From the NCBI RefSeq assembly GCF_913773995.1, contig NZ_CAJYES010000226.1:62001-126000 (forward strand): DNA of 64,000 nt. Direction: 5' to 3'. Every line of letters begins with the position of its first letter. The first letter of the stretch is position 1. Under the pieces are notes generated by a model that saw nothing but the letters and a program-made list of their open reading frames with translations, was not told where the DNA came from and searched no databases. Origin of the DNA: an uncultured Pseudacidovorax sp. GTDB lineage: Bacteria; Pseudomonadota; Gammaproteobacteria; Burkholderiales; Burkholderiaceae_C. The position numbers and the translations under genes are program-made. Below are positions 54,949 to 64,000 of this stretch, one piece after another.

Positions 54949-56079
54949 ATGACGGGCGACGACAACAACGGGCTGGAAGGCGTGGTGGCGGCCCACACGG
55001 TGCTGTCCGAGGTGGACGGCGCCGCCGGCCGGCTGGTGCTGCGCGGCCATGCGCTGGATGACATCGCTGGCCGCTGGCGCTACGAAGAGGTGCTGGCGCT
55101 GCTCTGGCAGGGCTTCTTCGCGCAGCTGCCTGCGGCGCCTGAGATGGCCCTTGCGCTGGGCCGTGCGCGTACCGATGTCGCGGCCCTTATGCGTGCAGAC
55201 GATCACACCATGCTGTCGGCGCTGACGCCGCTGGAAGCCATGCGTGCCCTGCTCGCCCGCGTGCCCGACGGCGATGACCTGCCCACCGCCCTGCGCCTGG
55301 TGGCGGCGCCCGTCGTGTTCACGGCCGCGGTCCTGCGCTGGAAGGCGGGCGAGTCGGCCATGGCGCCCGACCCCGACGCGTCCCATGCGGCCGACTTCCT
55401 GCGCATGGTGTCGGGCCGGCCGGCGACATCGGCAGAGGCGGCGGCGCTCGACGCCTACCTGGTCACCGTGGCCGACCACGGCCTCAACGCCTCGACCTTC
55501 GCGGCGCGCGTTGTCGCGTCCACGGGCGCCGGCCTGGCCTCGGCCGTGCTGGCGGGTCTGAGCGCACTCAAGGGTCCGCTGCATGGCGGCGCGCCCGGGC
55601 CGGTGCTGGACATGCTCGATGCCATCGGCAGTGCCGATGCGGCCGCGCGCTGGCTGGAGGCGGCGCTGGACCGCGGCGAGCGGCTGATGGGCTTCGGCCA
55701 TCGCATCTACCGGGTGCGCGATCCGCGCGCCGACGCGCTCAAGAAGGCGCTGCGCCAACTGGCTCAGGCCGGCGGCGTGGAAGCCGGCCGCGTCGCGCTG
55801 GCCGAGGCCGTGGAGCGCGCCGCCCTCGCCTCGCTGCAGGCCCGCAAGCCGGGCCGGGTGCTGGAGACCAATGTCGAGTTCTACACCGCCCTGCTGCTCG
55901 AAGCCGTGGGCCTGCCGCGCGAGGCCTTCACTGCCGTCTTCGCGGCCGGCCGGGTCGGTGGCTGGGTGGCGCATGCGCGCGAGCAGGTGCAGCGCGGGCG
56001 GCTGATCCGGCCGCAGTCGGTGTACGTTGGGCCAGCACCCGCGGCGGCGACTCGGGTGGCCGAGCCGGCCGCGGTCTGA
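54949..56079 (+). CDS. Citrate synthase-family protein (second paralogue)
   Basis: …VVAAHTVLSEVDGAAGRLVLRGHALDDIAGRWRYEEVLALLW…MGFGHRIYRVRDPRADALKKAL. Confidence 0.92.
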   Translation: MTGDDNNGLEGVVAAHTVLSEVDGAAGRLVLRGHALDDIAGRWRYEEVLALLWQGFFAQLPAAPEMALALGRARTDVAALMRADDHTMLSALTPLEAMRALLARVPDGDDLPTALRLVAAPVVFTAAVLRWKAGESAMAPDPDASHAADFLRMVSGRPATSAEAAALDAYLVTVADHGLNASTFAARVVASTGAGLASAVLAGLSALKGPLHGGAPGPVLDMLDAIGSADAAARWLEAALDRGERLMGFGHRIYRVRDPRADALKKALRQLAQAGGVEAGRVALAEAVERAALASLQARKPGRVLETNVEFYTALLLEAVGLPREAFTAVFAAGRVGGWVAHAREQVQRGRLIRPQSVYVGPAPAAATRVAEPAAV

Positions 56080-56223
56080 CGGCGAGACGGCGCGAGGCCG
56101 CGGGACGTGCCATTGGGGGGGTCGGCCTTTGGCATCGCCGAAGCCAACGCCCCTTAGACTCCGCGCCCCGTGCCGACCCCCGCGCATCCGGCGCTCAGTG
56201 GCATGGGCGGCAGAAAGCGAACC

Positions 56224-57282
56224 ATGGCCCCATCCGATCCGTGCGATCCCGCGCTCGTCCCCACCCACACCACCGTCGCCGCGCGTTCCGTGGCGGCCTG
56301 GGTGCAGCGGCACTATGGGTTGGCGGTGGAGCACTGCGCGCTGATCCGCCGCGGGCTCAACGACAACTACGCCCTGCGCGTGGCAGGCGGTGCCCGCCAC
56401 GTGGCGCGGCTCTACACCATCCGCCCGCGCGGCCCTTTCAACGTCGAATTCGAGACCGCGCTGCTGAAGCACCTGCAAGGCCGCGGCGTGGGCGTGGCCG
56501 CCCCCGTCGACACGGCGGCGGGCGGCTCGCATGTACGCCTGCAATGTCCCGAAGGCGAGCGCGCGCTGGCACTCTTCCACCACGTCGATGGCGCCGTGCC
56601 GGACGCCCTGGACGAGTTCGCCGCGACCGGCGAGGCGCTGGCCCGCCTGCATGCCGCGGCGCGGGACTACGAGGGGCCGCCCAGCCTCTACCCACTCGAC
56701 GGCCACGGCATGGCCGGCCGGACGCGGGCCTGGCTGCGGGCCTATCCCGGGCTCGATGCCGGCGTGCTCGCCAGCTACGAATCGCTGATCGGTTCCTTGC
56801 TGAAGGAGCTTGCCGCGGCCGAGCCCGCACTGACCCGCGTGCTGTGCCACGGCGACACCCATGGTTTCAACAACCATGTGGTGACGGACGACGCGGGCGG
56901 CAAGCGCGCGCTCCTCTTCGACTTCGACGATGCCGGCCCGGGCTTCCTGGCCTACGACCTGGGCGTGATGCCCTGGTCCTACCTGCTGCGCAAGGGCCTG
57001 CGCGAAACCGACGACGTGCTGCGCGAGCGCTGGGCGCACTACCTGGCCGGCTACCGCGCTGCCGGGGGCGTGGTCACCGAGGCGGACCTGGCGGCCCTGC
57101 CGCTGTTCATCCAGCTGCGCCATCTCTGGAACCTCGGCGAGGCCGTCGGCCGCCTGCACCATTGGGGAACCAGCGCGGCGCCCGAGGACTGGCTGCGCAA
57201 GCAGATCGAGGTGATGGCGGCGTGGGAGAAGCTGGACCTGCATCCGGCGTCCGCCGACAGCGTGGTGGGGCCGCCCGTGTGA
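56224..57282 (+). CDS. Phosphotransferase enzyme family (APH/homoserine kinase II-like)
   Basis: …RRGLNDNYALRVAGGARHVARLY…RVLCHGDTHGFNNHVV…LLFDFDDAGPGFLAYDLGVMPW. Confidence 0.9.
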   Translation: MAPSDPCDPALVPTHTTVAARSVAAWVQRHYGLAVEHCALIRRGLNDNYALRVAGGARHVARLYTIRPRGPFNVEFETALLKHLQGRGVGVAAPVDTAAGGSHVRLQCPEGERALALFHHVDGAVPDALDEFAATGEALARLHAAARDYEGPPSLYPLDGHGMAGRTRAWLRAYPGLDAGVLASYESLIGSLLKELAAAEPALTRVLCHGDTHGFNNHVVTDDAGGKRALLFDFDDAGPGFLAYDLGVMPWSYLLRKGLRETDDVLRERWAHYLAGYRAAGGVVTEADLAALPLFIQLRHLWNLGEAVGRLHHWGTSAAPEDWLRKQIEVMAAWEKLDLHPASADSVVGPPV

Positions 57283-57292
57283 CGATGCCGTC

Positions 57293-57883
57293 ATGCGCCC
57301 GACCGACGCCACTGTCCGCCTCGCCATCGCCGACCTGCTGTCGCAGCGCGCTGCCGAGGCGACCGTGTGTCCGTCGGAAGTGGCCCGCGCGCTGTCGGCC
57401 GAGAACTGGCGGCCACTGATGCCGCAGGTGCGTGCCGTGGCCATCGACATGGCCCGCCAGGGCCGGCTGGAGATCCGCCAGCGCGGCACGGCCCTCTCGC
57501 CCGATGCCGAACTGCACGGCCCGATCCGACTGAGTCGAAGGGCATCGATGGCCTCCGCCGAAACAGACACGGCTGGACATCCCACGACGCCCGACGGCCG
57601 CTACTTCGTCGTGCGCGGCCGGCTCTGGCGCAAGGCCAACCCGGACCTGCCGCAAGACAAGCGCGATGCCCTCGTGCGGCAGCTGATGGACGCCCGCCGC
57701 GCCCTGCGCGGCCGCCGCTCCGACGCCGAACGCCAAGCCGCGCGCGAACAGGTCGACCAGGCCAAGCGCGCCCTGGGCGAGCGCGGGCCCGTGTGGTGGA
57801 CCGACGGCGCGCCCGACTTCAACCGCCGCATGGCCCGCAACACGCCCTACCGCGACTGGTTCGCCGCCTTGCCGGACGACTGA
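57293..57883 (+). CDS. DUF3253-like N-terminus fused to a second uncharacterised small domain
   Basis: N-term …[41 protein letters not shown]…GPIRLSR then …[38 protein letters not shown]…. Confidence 0.75.
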   Translation: MRPTDATVRLAIADLLSQRAAEATVCPSEVARALSAENWRPLMPQVRAVAIDMARQGRLEIRQRGTALSPDAELHGPIRLSRRASMASAETDTAGHPTTPDGRYFVVRGRLWRKANPDLPQDKRDALVRQLMDARRALRGRRSDAERQAAREQVDQAKRALGERGPVWWTDGAPDFNRRMARNTPYRDWFAALPDD

Positions 57884-59028
57884 CGCAGCCCCAGCCACAG
57901 CAGCGCCGCGGCGATCAGTGCCAGCGGCAGCAGCGAGCCCAGGTTCAGCAGCGTCCAACCCCGTGTGGTGACCAGCGCGCCCGAGGCGAAGGAGGTGCCC
58001 GCCAGCACGGCGAACTGCAGGAAGTTCATCGCCCCCTGCGCCCGGTTGCGCTCCTGCGGCGTGTGCGACTGCAGCGAGAGCGTGGTGCTGCCGGTGAACA
58101 GGAAGTTCCAGCCCACGCCCAGCAGGAAGAGCGCGATGGTGAAGTGCTGCAGTTCCACGCCCGACAGCGCGATGGCCACGCACAGCATGTTCAGCAGCAC
58201 GCCCGTGCCCATGATCGGCAGCGTGCCGAAGCGCTGGATCAGGTGGCCGGTGAAGAAGCCGGGCGCGAACATGCCGATCACATGCCACTCCAGCACGAAG
58301 GCCGCGTCCGAAAAGGGCAGGCCGCATTGCTGCATGGCCAGCGGCGTGGCCGCCATCAGCAGGTTCATCACGCCATAGGCCAGCGCGCCGCCCATCGCCG
58401 CAACCAGGAAGGTGGGCTGCCGCAGCAGTTGCGCCACGTTGCGGCCGGCCGAGGCCGACGAGGTGGCCAGCGGCAGCGGAAAGCGCATCAGGGCCAGCAG
58501 GCCCATGGCCAGCAGCGCGACCACCGCCAGCGCCAGGTAGGCGCCGACGAAGGGCGCGGCCGTGAGGTCGCGCGTGCGGGCCGCCAGGTTGGGCCCCACG
58601 ATGGCGCCGATCAGCCCACCCGCCATCACGTACGACACCGCCTTGCTGCGCATGGCCGGCGCGCACAGCTCGGCGGAAGTGAAGCGGTAGAGCTGGCCGT
58701 TGGCCGAGTAGTAGCCCGCCAGCAGCGTGGCGACGCACAGCAGCCAGAACTGCCGCGTGAAGGCCGCGAAGGCGCACAGCAGCGCCGAGCTCAGCGCCAC
58801 GAGCAGGCCGAGGAAGAAGCCCGTCTTGCGCCCGAAGCGCCCCTGCACCCAGGCCACCGGCGCGGTGAACAGCGCGCCGCCCACCACATAGCCCATCACC
58901 GGCAGCGTCGCCATCCAGCCATACGGCGCCAGGGCCAGCCCCACCAGGCCGTTGATGGCGATGAAGGTCACGTTGTTGGTGAGGAACAGCCCCTGCAGGG
59001 CCGTCAGCAGCCAGAGGTTGCGGTTCAT
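57847..59028 (-). CDS. MFS transporter
   Basis: [74 protein letters not shown]…. Confidence 0.92.
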   Translation of the reverse strand: MNRNLWLLTALQGLFLTNNVTFIAINGLVGLALAPYGWMATLPVMGYVVGGALFTAPVAWVQGRFGRKTGFFLGLLVALSSALLCAFAAFTRQFWLLCVATLLAGYYSANGQLYRFTSAELCAPAMRSKAVSYVMAGGLIGAIVGPNLAARTRDLTAAPFVGAYLALAVVALLAMGLLALMRFPLPLATSSASAGRNVAQLLRQPTFLVAAMGGALAYGVMNLLMAATPLAMQQCGLPFSDAAFVLEWHVIGMFAPGFFTGHLIQRFGTLPIMGTGVLLNMLCVAIALSGVELQHFTIALFLLGVGWNFLFTGSTTLSLQSHTPQERNRAQGAMNFLQFAVLAGTSFASGALVTTRGWTLLNLGSLLPLALIAAALLWLGLRQSSGKAANQSR

Positions 59029-59927
59029 CGTGCCGCCGGCGGCGCCTCCAGCAGCCGGACCACGCTGTGCAGCAGCCGGTTGAGCGGCACCGGCACGCCC
59101 AGCGCATCGCCACGCCGCACCACATAGCCGTTGATGTGGTCGATCTCGGTGGGCTTGCCGCGCATCAGGTCCTGCGCGGTGGAAGAGAACTGCGCCGGCA
59201 TGGTGGCCGCGATGGCGTCGACCGCGGCATAGGGATCGCCCGGCACCTGCACGCCGTCGGCCTGCGCCACGGCCAGGCATTCGTCGGCGATGGCGCGCAG
59301 CGTCGGCAGCATGCCCGGCGCCGGATGGATCACGCCATAGGGCTGGCGGGTTATGGCCGAGATCGCGTTGTAGGCGGCATTGAGGATCAGCTTGGCCCAC
59401 AGCGCGCCGATGGCCTGCGGCGACACCTCGGTGGGCACGCCGGCGGCCTCCAGCAGGGCCGCGACGTCGGCACTGCGCGCGGACGGGCCGATCACCAGTT
59501 CGCCGCGGCCGTGGTGGCGCAGATGGCCGGGTCCTTCCATCTCGGTGGCGACGTAGACCACGGCCGGCACCACCGTCTGCTGCGGCAGCACCGCCTGCAG
59601 GCGCTCGGCGTTGTCCACGCCGTTCTGCAGGCTCAGCACCAGCGCGCCGGGCGGCAGGTGCGGGCGCATCTGCTCGCCCGCGGCCTCGGTGTCCGGCGAT
59701 TTCACGCAGAACAGCACCAGGTCGGCGCCGGCCACCGCCTCGGGCCCGGTGGCGGCCTGCAGCGGCACCTGCTCGTCGAAGCGCGTGGTCTGCATGCGCA
59801 GGCCCTTGGCGCGCACCGCCTCCACATGGGCTGGCCGGCCGATCAGCACCACCGAATGGCCCGCGCGGGCCAGCATGCCCCCGTAGTAGCAGCCGACCGC
59901 GCCGGCGCCCATCACTGCAACCTTCAT
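59025..59927 (-). CDS. panE: Ketopantoate reductase family (2-dehydropantoate 2-reductase)
   Basis: [32 protein letters not shown]…[23 protein letters not shown]…. Confidence 0.92.
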   Translation of the reverse strand: MKVAVMGAGAVGCYYGGMLARAGHSVVLIGRPAHVEAVRAKGLRMQTTRFDEQVPLQAATGPEAVAGADLVLFCVKSPDTEAAGEQMRPHLPPGALVLSLQNGVDNAERLQAVLPQQTVVPAVVYVATEMEGPGHLRHHGRGELVIGPSARSADVAALLEAAGVPTEVSPQAIGALWAKLILNAAYNAISAITRQPYGVIHPAPGMLPTLRAIADECLAVAQADGVQVPGDPYAAVDAIAATMPAQFSSTAQDLMRGKPTEIDHINGYVVRRGDALGVPVPLNRLLHSVVRLLEAPPAAR

Positions 59928-59946
59928 CTTTCGCTCCTTCGCATCC

Positions 59947-60882
59947 TCAGAAAACGGACAGCCCGGTGCGGGCCACGAACAGCTCCAACGCCTTCATGCC
60001 CAGGTGCGAGTTGCCCGTGGCATCGAGCGCGGGTGACCACACGCACAGCGTGAGCCGGTCGGGCACCACCGCGACGATGCCACCGCCCACGCCGCTCTTG
60101 CAGGGCAGGCCGATGCGGAAGGCGAATTCGCCCGCCGCGTCGTAGGTGCCGCAGGTGAGCATCAGCGCATTGATGCGGCGCGCCTGGCGTTCGGTGACGA
60201 CCTGCTCGTCGGCATTGGCAGGATGGGCGCCGTCGCGTGCCAGATAGCCGGCCGCGCGGGCCAGCTGGCGGCAGCTCAGGGCCAGCGCGCACTGGTGGAA
60301 GTACAGGTCCAGCACCTCGGCCACCGGGTGGTCCAGCTTGCCGAAGCTCTTCATGAAATGGGCCAGTGCCAGGTTGCGGTGGCCGGTCGCGGCCTCGGAG
60401 GCGGCGACCTCCTCGTCGAAGCCGACCGGCTCGCCTGCCAGGTGGCTCAGGAAGCCGCGCAGCGTGCCCCGCGCATCGGCGCCGTAGAGGTCGACGATGC
60501 GGTCGGCCACGGCGATGGCGCCGGCATTGATGAAGGGGTTGCGCGGCTTGCCCTGCTCGCTTTCGAGCTGCACCAGCGAGTTGAATGGATTGCCCGAAGG
60601 CTCGCGCCCGATGCGCGCCCACAGCGCGGTCTCGGGCATGTGCCGCATGGCCAGCGTCAGCGAGAAGAGCTTGGAGATGCTCTGGATCGAGAAGGGCACA
60701 TCGCCATCGCCCGCCACGGCCTCGTGGCCGTCGCAGGTGCGCAGCGCGATGCCGAAGCGGTGGGCGTCCACCCGCGCCAGGGCGGGGATGTAGCTGGCGA
60801 CCTTGCCTTCGCGTCCGGCCTCGGGCTGCAGGGTGTGGACGATGTCGTCGAGGACGGCCTGGAAGTCTGGAGAGGTGTTCAT
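59947..60882 (-). CDS. glsA: Glutaminase
   Basis: …VASYIPALARVDAHRFGIALRTCDGHEAVAGDGDVPFSIQSISKLFSLTLA…NPFINAGAIAVAD…. Confidence 0.96.
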   Translation of the reverse strand: MNTSPDFQAVLDDIVHTLQPEAGREGKVASYIPALARVDAHRFGIALRTCDGHEAVAGDGDVPFSIQSISKLFSLTLAMRHMPETALWARIGREPSGNPFNSLVQLESEQGKPRNPFINAGAIAVADRIVDLYGADARGTLRGFLSHLAGEPVGFDEEVAASEAATGHRNLALAHFMKSFGKLDHPVAEVLDLYFHQCALALSCRQLARAAGYLARDGAHPANADEQVVTERQARRINALMLTCGTYDAAGEFAFRIGLPCKSGVGGGIVAVVPDRLTLCVWSPALDATGNSHLGMKALELFVARTGLSVF

Positions 60883-60936
60883 GAAGGCAACGGCAGGGAG
60901 GGAGTTGCGACATGCGACGTCGCGGTTGGCCATCCG

Positions 60937-60967
60937 TGCAAATTGAAGAAATTTTCTTCAATTTGCA
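60937..60967. promoter_or_regulatory. 31-bp near-perfect palindrome upstream of glsA
   Basis: TGCAAATTGAAGAAA-T-TTTCTTCAATTTGCA, 15-bp perfect arms. Confidence 0.75.
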
Positions 60968-60976
60968 GGGCCGGGC

Positions 60977-61867
60977 TCAGCCCCGTCGGTTGAGCAGCAC
61001 CAGCCCCACCGACACGCCCGCCAGCGCAACCACCAGTTGTGCCGTCAGTGGCTCGCGCAGCAGCAGCACGCCGAAGAGCAGCGCGAACAGCGGCGTGAGG
61101 AAGGTGAAGGGCGAGATGCGGGTGGCCGGGTAGTGCCGCAGCAGCCACATCCAGGCCAGGTAGCTGGCGAAGGCGCCGATGAAGGTCTGGGCCGCGATGG
61201 AGGTCCAGGCGTAGGCCGAATAGCCCAGGCCCCAGGTCTCGCCGCGCACCAGCGAGGCCACCGGCACCACCACGGCGGTGACGGCCAGTTGGTAGAACAG
61301 TGTCTTCTCGGCACTGGCGGTGGCCAGCCGGCTGCTGCGGATCACCAGCGTGGTCAGGCCCCAGAGCAGGCCGGCCAGCAGGGCCAGCGCGTCGCCCCGC
61401 AACTGCCCGGGCTGGGCATGGCCCAGGCTCTCGCTGAAGGCCACCACCACGGCCGCGAAGGCCAGGGCCAGGCCGATCCACTGCACGCCCCGCAGCCGTT
61501 CGGCCGGCACCAGCCGCGGCAGCAGCAGGGCCACGAAGAAGGGCGAGGTGTAGAGGAAGACGGTGAGTCGCGAGGCGGTGGTCAGCTGCAGACCCAGGTA
61601 GATGCAGATGAACTCGCCGGAGAAGAGCAGGCCGGCGAGCAGCCCGGCCGCCAGCGTGCCATCGCGGCGGAACAGCGCCACGCCGCGCACCGCGCACCAC
61701 AGCAGCAGCAGCATCGTCGCACCCACCATGCGCAGCGTGGCCTGCCACATGGGCGGAACCTCGACCACGGTGGTCTTGATGAGGATCTGCTGCAGCCCCC
61801 AGAAGGCGCAGCAGACGACGAGGATCAGGAGGGCACGGGTGTCGAGGTGGTCTTTGCGGTCGGTCAT
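60977..61867 (-). CDS. EamA/DMT-family transporter
   Basis: MTDRKDHLDTRALLILVVCCAFWGLQQILIKTTVVEVPPMWQATLRMVGATMLLLLW…. Confidence 0.92.
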   Translation of the reverse strand: MTDRKDHLDTRALLILVVCCAFWGLQQILIKTTVVEVPPMWQATLRMVGATMLLLLWCAVRGVALFRRDGTLAAGLLAGLLFSGEFICIYLGLQLTTASRLTVFLYTSPFFVALLLPRLVPAERLRGVQWIGLALAFAAVVVAFSESLGHAQPGQLRGDALALLAGLLWGLTTLVIRSSRLATASAEKTLFYQLAVTAVVVPVASLVRGETWGLGYSAYAWTSIAAQTFIGAFASYLAWMWLLRHYPATRISPFTFLTPLFALLFGVLLLREPLTAQLVVALAGVSVGLVLLNRRG

Positions 61868-61928
61868 GCAGCGGGCGGCGGTGTCTCGGCGTTGTTCTGG
61901 GAGCAGCCGCCGATCCTAGCCCGCGGGG

Positions 61929-63344
61929 CTAAATGCTGCTGGGCGCGTGCAGTGCCTGCGCGCGGTGCGCATCCGAGGTCGCATGCACACGCTGGATGGG
62001 CGCCCGAGCCACGTCGCGTCGCGCGATGGTGGCCACCTCGCGCATCAGCGCGCGGGCGTCCCAGTCCACCGGCCAGCCCTGCCACAGCCGCAGCGCGCCC
62101 TGCACGAAGACGGCGTCGATCTGGTCGCGGTTGGCGAAGCGCACCAGCTCCCAGCCCAGGTCCCAGCTGGGCACGAACTCGGGCACGTCGACATCCAGCA
62201 GCAGGAAGTCGGCCGCGTGACCGGCCGCGATGCGGCCGGTGATGTGGCCCAGGCCGGCGGCGCGCGCGCCTTCGTGCGCGGCATGGTCCAGCCAGGTCCA
62301 GCCACCGCCGCAGGAGGAGTCGCCCTTGGCGATGCCCTGGGTCAGGCGCTGGGCCATCTCGGCGGCATCCATCAGGCGCAGCGCATCGGCGCGGGTGCCG
62401 TCGGTGCCCAGGCCGAAGGGCACGCCCAGCATCTGCAGCAGGCCGGCGTCGAGCACGGCGTTGCCCTTCCAGGCGCTGGCCAAGGGGTTGTAGGCCACGG
62501 CGGCGCCGCTGTCGCGCAGCAGGCCCAGCTCGCGCGGCGTCAGCAGCGTGGCGTGGGCGAGCAGTGCGCTCTCGTTGAGGGCGCCCACGGCATGCAGCAG
62601 CTCCAGCGGCCGCAGGCCGCGCGCGACCAGCGAGCGTTCGACGGCGGCCAGGTGTTCGTTCACATGGGTCTGGAAGCGCGCGCCGGCCTCGCGCGTGAGC
62701 GCGGCCACGTCGTGCAGCATGCGGTCGGTGGCGGCCTCGGGGATGGAGATGGCCAATGACGGATGCACCAGCGGATCGTGCTCGTGCGCCGCCAGGAAGC
62801 CCGCCGCCCGGTCGAGGATGCGGCGGGCCCCGGCCTCGCCTTCGGTGTTGCCGGCATCGTTGCAGATCAGGCCCAGCACACAGCGGATGCCCACCTCGCG
62901 CGCCGCGCGCGCCACGCCGCCCAGGCCCTCTTCGGAGCGCGTGCCCGCATCGACCACGGTGGTGAAGCCGCCGCGCAGCGACTCCAGCGCGGCCAGCTTG
63001 GCCGACAGGTAGGCGGCATGCTCGTCCAGCACGCCTTCCATCGGCACCCAGATGCGGCGGAAGATCTCCGAGGGCTCGCCAAAGGCCAGCGACTTGCCGA
63101 AGGCCTGCGTGAGGTGGGTGTGGGTGTCGATGAGGCCGGGCATCAGCAGATGGTTCGGCGCCTCGTGCACAGGCAGGCCCGGATGGGCGGCCCGCACCTC
63201 GTCGACCGGGCCGACCTGCGTGAAGCGGCCGTTCTGCACGGCGACGGCCAGGCCCTGCTTCATGCCGTCCGGCTGTAGCAGGTGGCCGGGGGCGATCAGG
63301 AGCGGGGCATCGCCGGCGAGGCGGAGTTGGTCAGCGGACAGCAT
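61929..63344 (-). CDS. Amidohydrolase family protein (cytosine/guanine deaminase-like metal-dependent hydrolase)
   Basis: …LLMPGLIDTHTHLTQAFGKSLAFGEPSEIFRRIWVPMEGVLDEHAAYLSAKLAALESLRGGFTTVVD…; late GTDG motif. Confidence 0.9.
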   Translation of the reverse strand: MLSADQLRLAGDAPLLIAPGHLLQPDGMKQGLAVAVQNGRFTQVGPVDEVRAAHPGLPVHEAPNHLLMPGLIDTHTHLTQAFGKSLAFGEPSEIFRRIWVPMEGVLDEHAAYLSAKLAALESLRGGFTTVVDAGTRSEEGLGGVARAAREVGIRCVLGLICNDAGNTEGEAGARRILDRAAGFLAAHEHDPLVHPSLAISIPEAATDRMLHDVAALTREAGARFQTHVNEHLAAVERSLVARGLRPLELLHAVGALNESALLAHATLLTPRELGLLRDSGAAVAYNPLASAWKGNAVLDAGLLQMLGVPFGLGTDGTRADALRLMDAAEMAQRLTQGIAKGDSSCGGGWTWLDHAAHEGARAAGLGHITGRIAAGHAADFLLLDVDVPEFVPSWDLGWELVRFANRDQIDAVFVQGALRLWQGWPVDWDARALMREVATIARRDVARAPIQRVHATSDAHRAQALHAPSSI

Positions 63345-63395
63345 GGGAGAAGGTGCTCGGAAAGGCGCGCTCACCGCGGAGCGCAGAAGGACGGG

Positions 63396-64000
63396 TCACT
63401 TCAGGATCAGCAGGGCGAACCAGCCACCCGTGGCCAGCAGCAGCACGGCCACGCCGCGTTGCAGTTGGGCGATGGGCAGCCGCCGCGCGGCGCGCTGGCC
63501 CAGCAGGCTGCCGGCCATCAGCAACAGGCCGCACATCAGCGCCAGGCGCCAGTCCAGCCGGCCCGCCAGCGCATGGACGGTGCTGGCCGACACGGCCACC
63601 GGCAGCTGCACGGCCTGCGCCGCGGCGACCGCGAAGACCAGCGGCTGGCGCAGCAGCATCAGCAGCGGCAGCAGCAGCACCGGGCCGCCGGTGCCGGTCA
63701 GCGCCGAGCCGGCACCGACCGCCCCACCCAGCGCCGCGAGCGCCCCGGTGCCCAGCGTCGGCGCGCCTTCGTGGACGGCGGCCAACGCCGGCCGCAGCCC
63801 GCGCCAGCCTGCCAGCAGCACCAGCGCCGTGACGCCCGCCAGCAGCACCTGCACCGGCAGCCAGCGCACCACCAGCGCGCCGAGCACCGCACCCACGAGC
63901 GCACCCGCCAGCAACGGCACGCAGCGGCGCGCCAGTTCGGGCCTGCGCCGCAGCGGGCCCAGTGCCACCAGCGCCGGCAGCAGGAAGGCCAGCGACGAGG
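63396..64000 (-). CDS. TauE/SafE-family sulfite exporter-like permease, truncated by window end
   Basis: …ALGGAVGAGSALTGTGGPVLLLPLLMLLRQPLVFAVAAAQAVQLPVAV…. Confidence 0.82.
   Translation of the reverse strand, partial: SSLAFLLPALVALGPLRRRPELARRCVPLLAGALVGAVLGALVVRWLPVQVLLAGVTALVLLAGWRGLRPALAAVHEGAPTLGTGALAALGGAVGAGSALTGTGGPVLLLPLLMLLRQPLVFAVAAAQAVQLPVAVSASTVHALAGRLDWRLALMCGLLLMAGSLLGQRAARRLPIAQLQRGVAVLLLATGGWFALLILK

Noticed and set aside
57524-57550. GACTGAGTCGAAGGGCATCG resembling a REP fragment inside the DUF3253 fusion
   Set aside because: Only short similarity to the REP core; could be chance.
1-64000. CRISPR arrays, tRNA/rRNA genes, transposases, prophage genes
   Set aside because: No regularly spaced repeats, tRNA-like or rRNA-like sequences, transposase motifs or phage structural genes recognised on either strand.

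Overview
High-GC proteobacterial chromosomal window; gene content and order suggest Burkholderiales, Comamonadaceae-like (inference). No rRNA, tRNA, CRISPR array or transposon was recognised. Most of it is housekeeping or metabolic: minCDE, an mnmG-rsmG-lysE-parA-hydrolase-parB cluster, copper export genes, creBC-like two-component genes, mrcA, proC, gcdH plus a CoA-transferase, panE, glsA, and several LysR regulators and transporters. Signals most worth follow-up: (1) a non-coding region at ~26.2-27.22 kb made of two diverged tandem ~518-bp modules, each with two DnaA boxes ~120 bp apart followed by an AT-rich tract. It lies ~8 kb from two parS sites embedded in rsmG and mnmG and is a candidate duplicated replication origin. 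(2) A compact exosortase cassette at 32.9-37.7 kb: VIT/vWA protein with a PEP-CTERM-like tail, exosortase, EpsI-like protein, GT51 transglycosylase. Its promoter region carries a perfect TTCAC-N6-TTCAC cre-tag, and it sits next to creBC-like genes and PBP1A. (3) A PIN-domain gene coupled to an unrecognised 257-aa partner. (4) A citrate-synthase-like protein with an N-terminal HTH-like region facing a second citrate-synthase paralogue across an operator-like array of half-sites. (5) A possible wHTH/TPR-like regulator divergent from a class A beta-lactamase. All calls come from reading the sequence and supplied ORFs; no searches were run.
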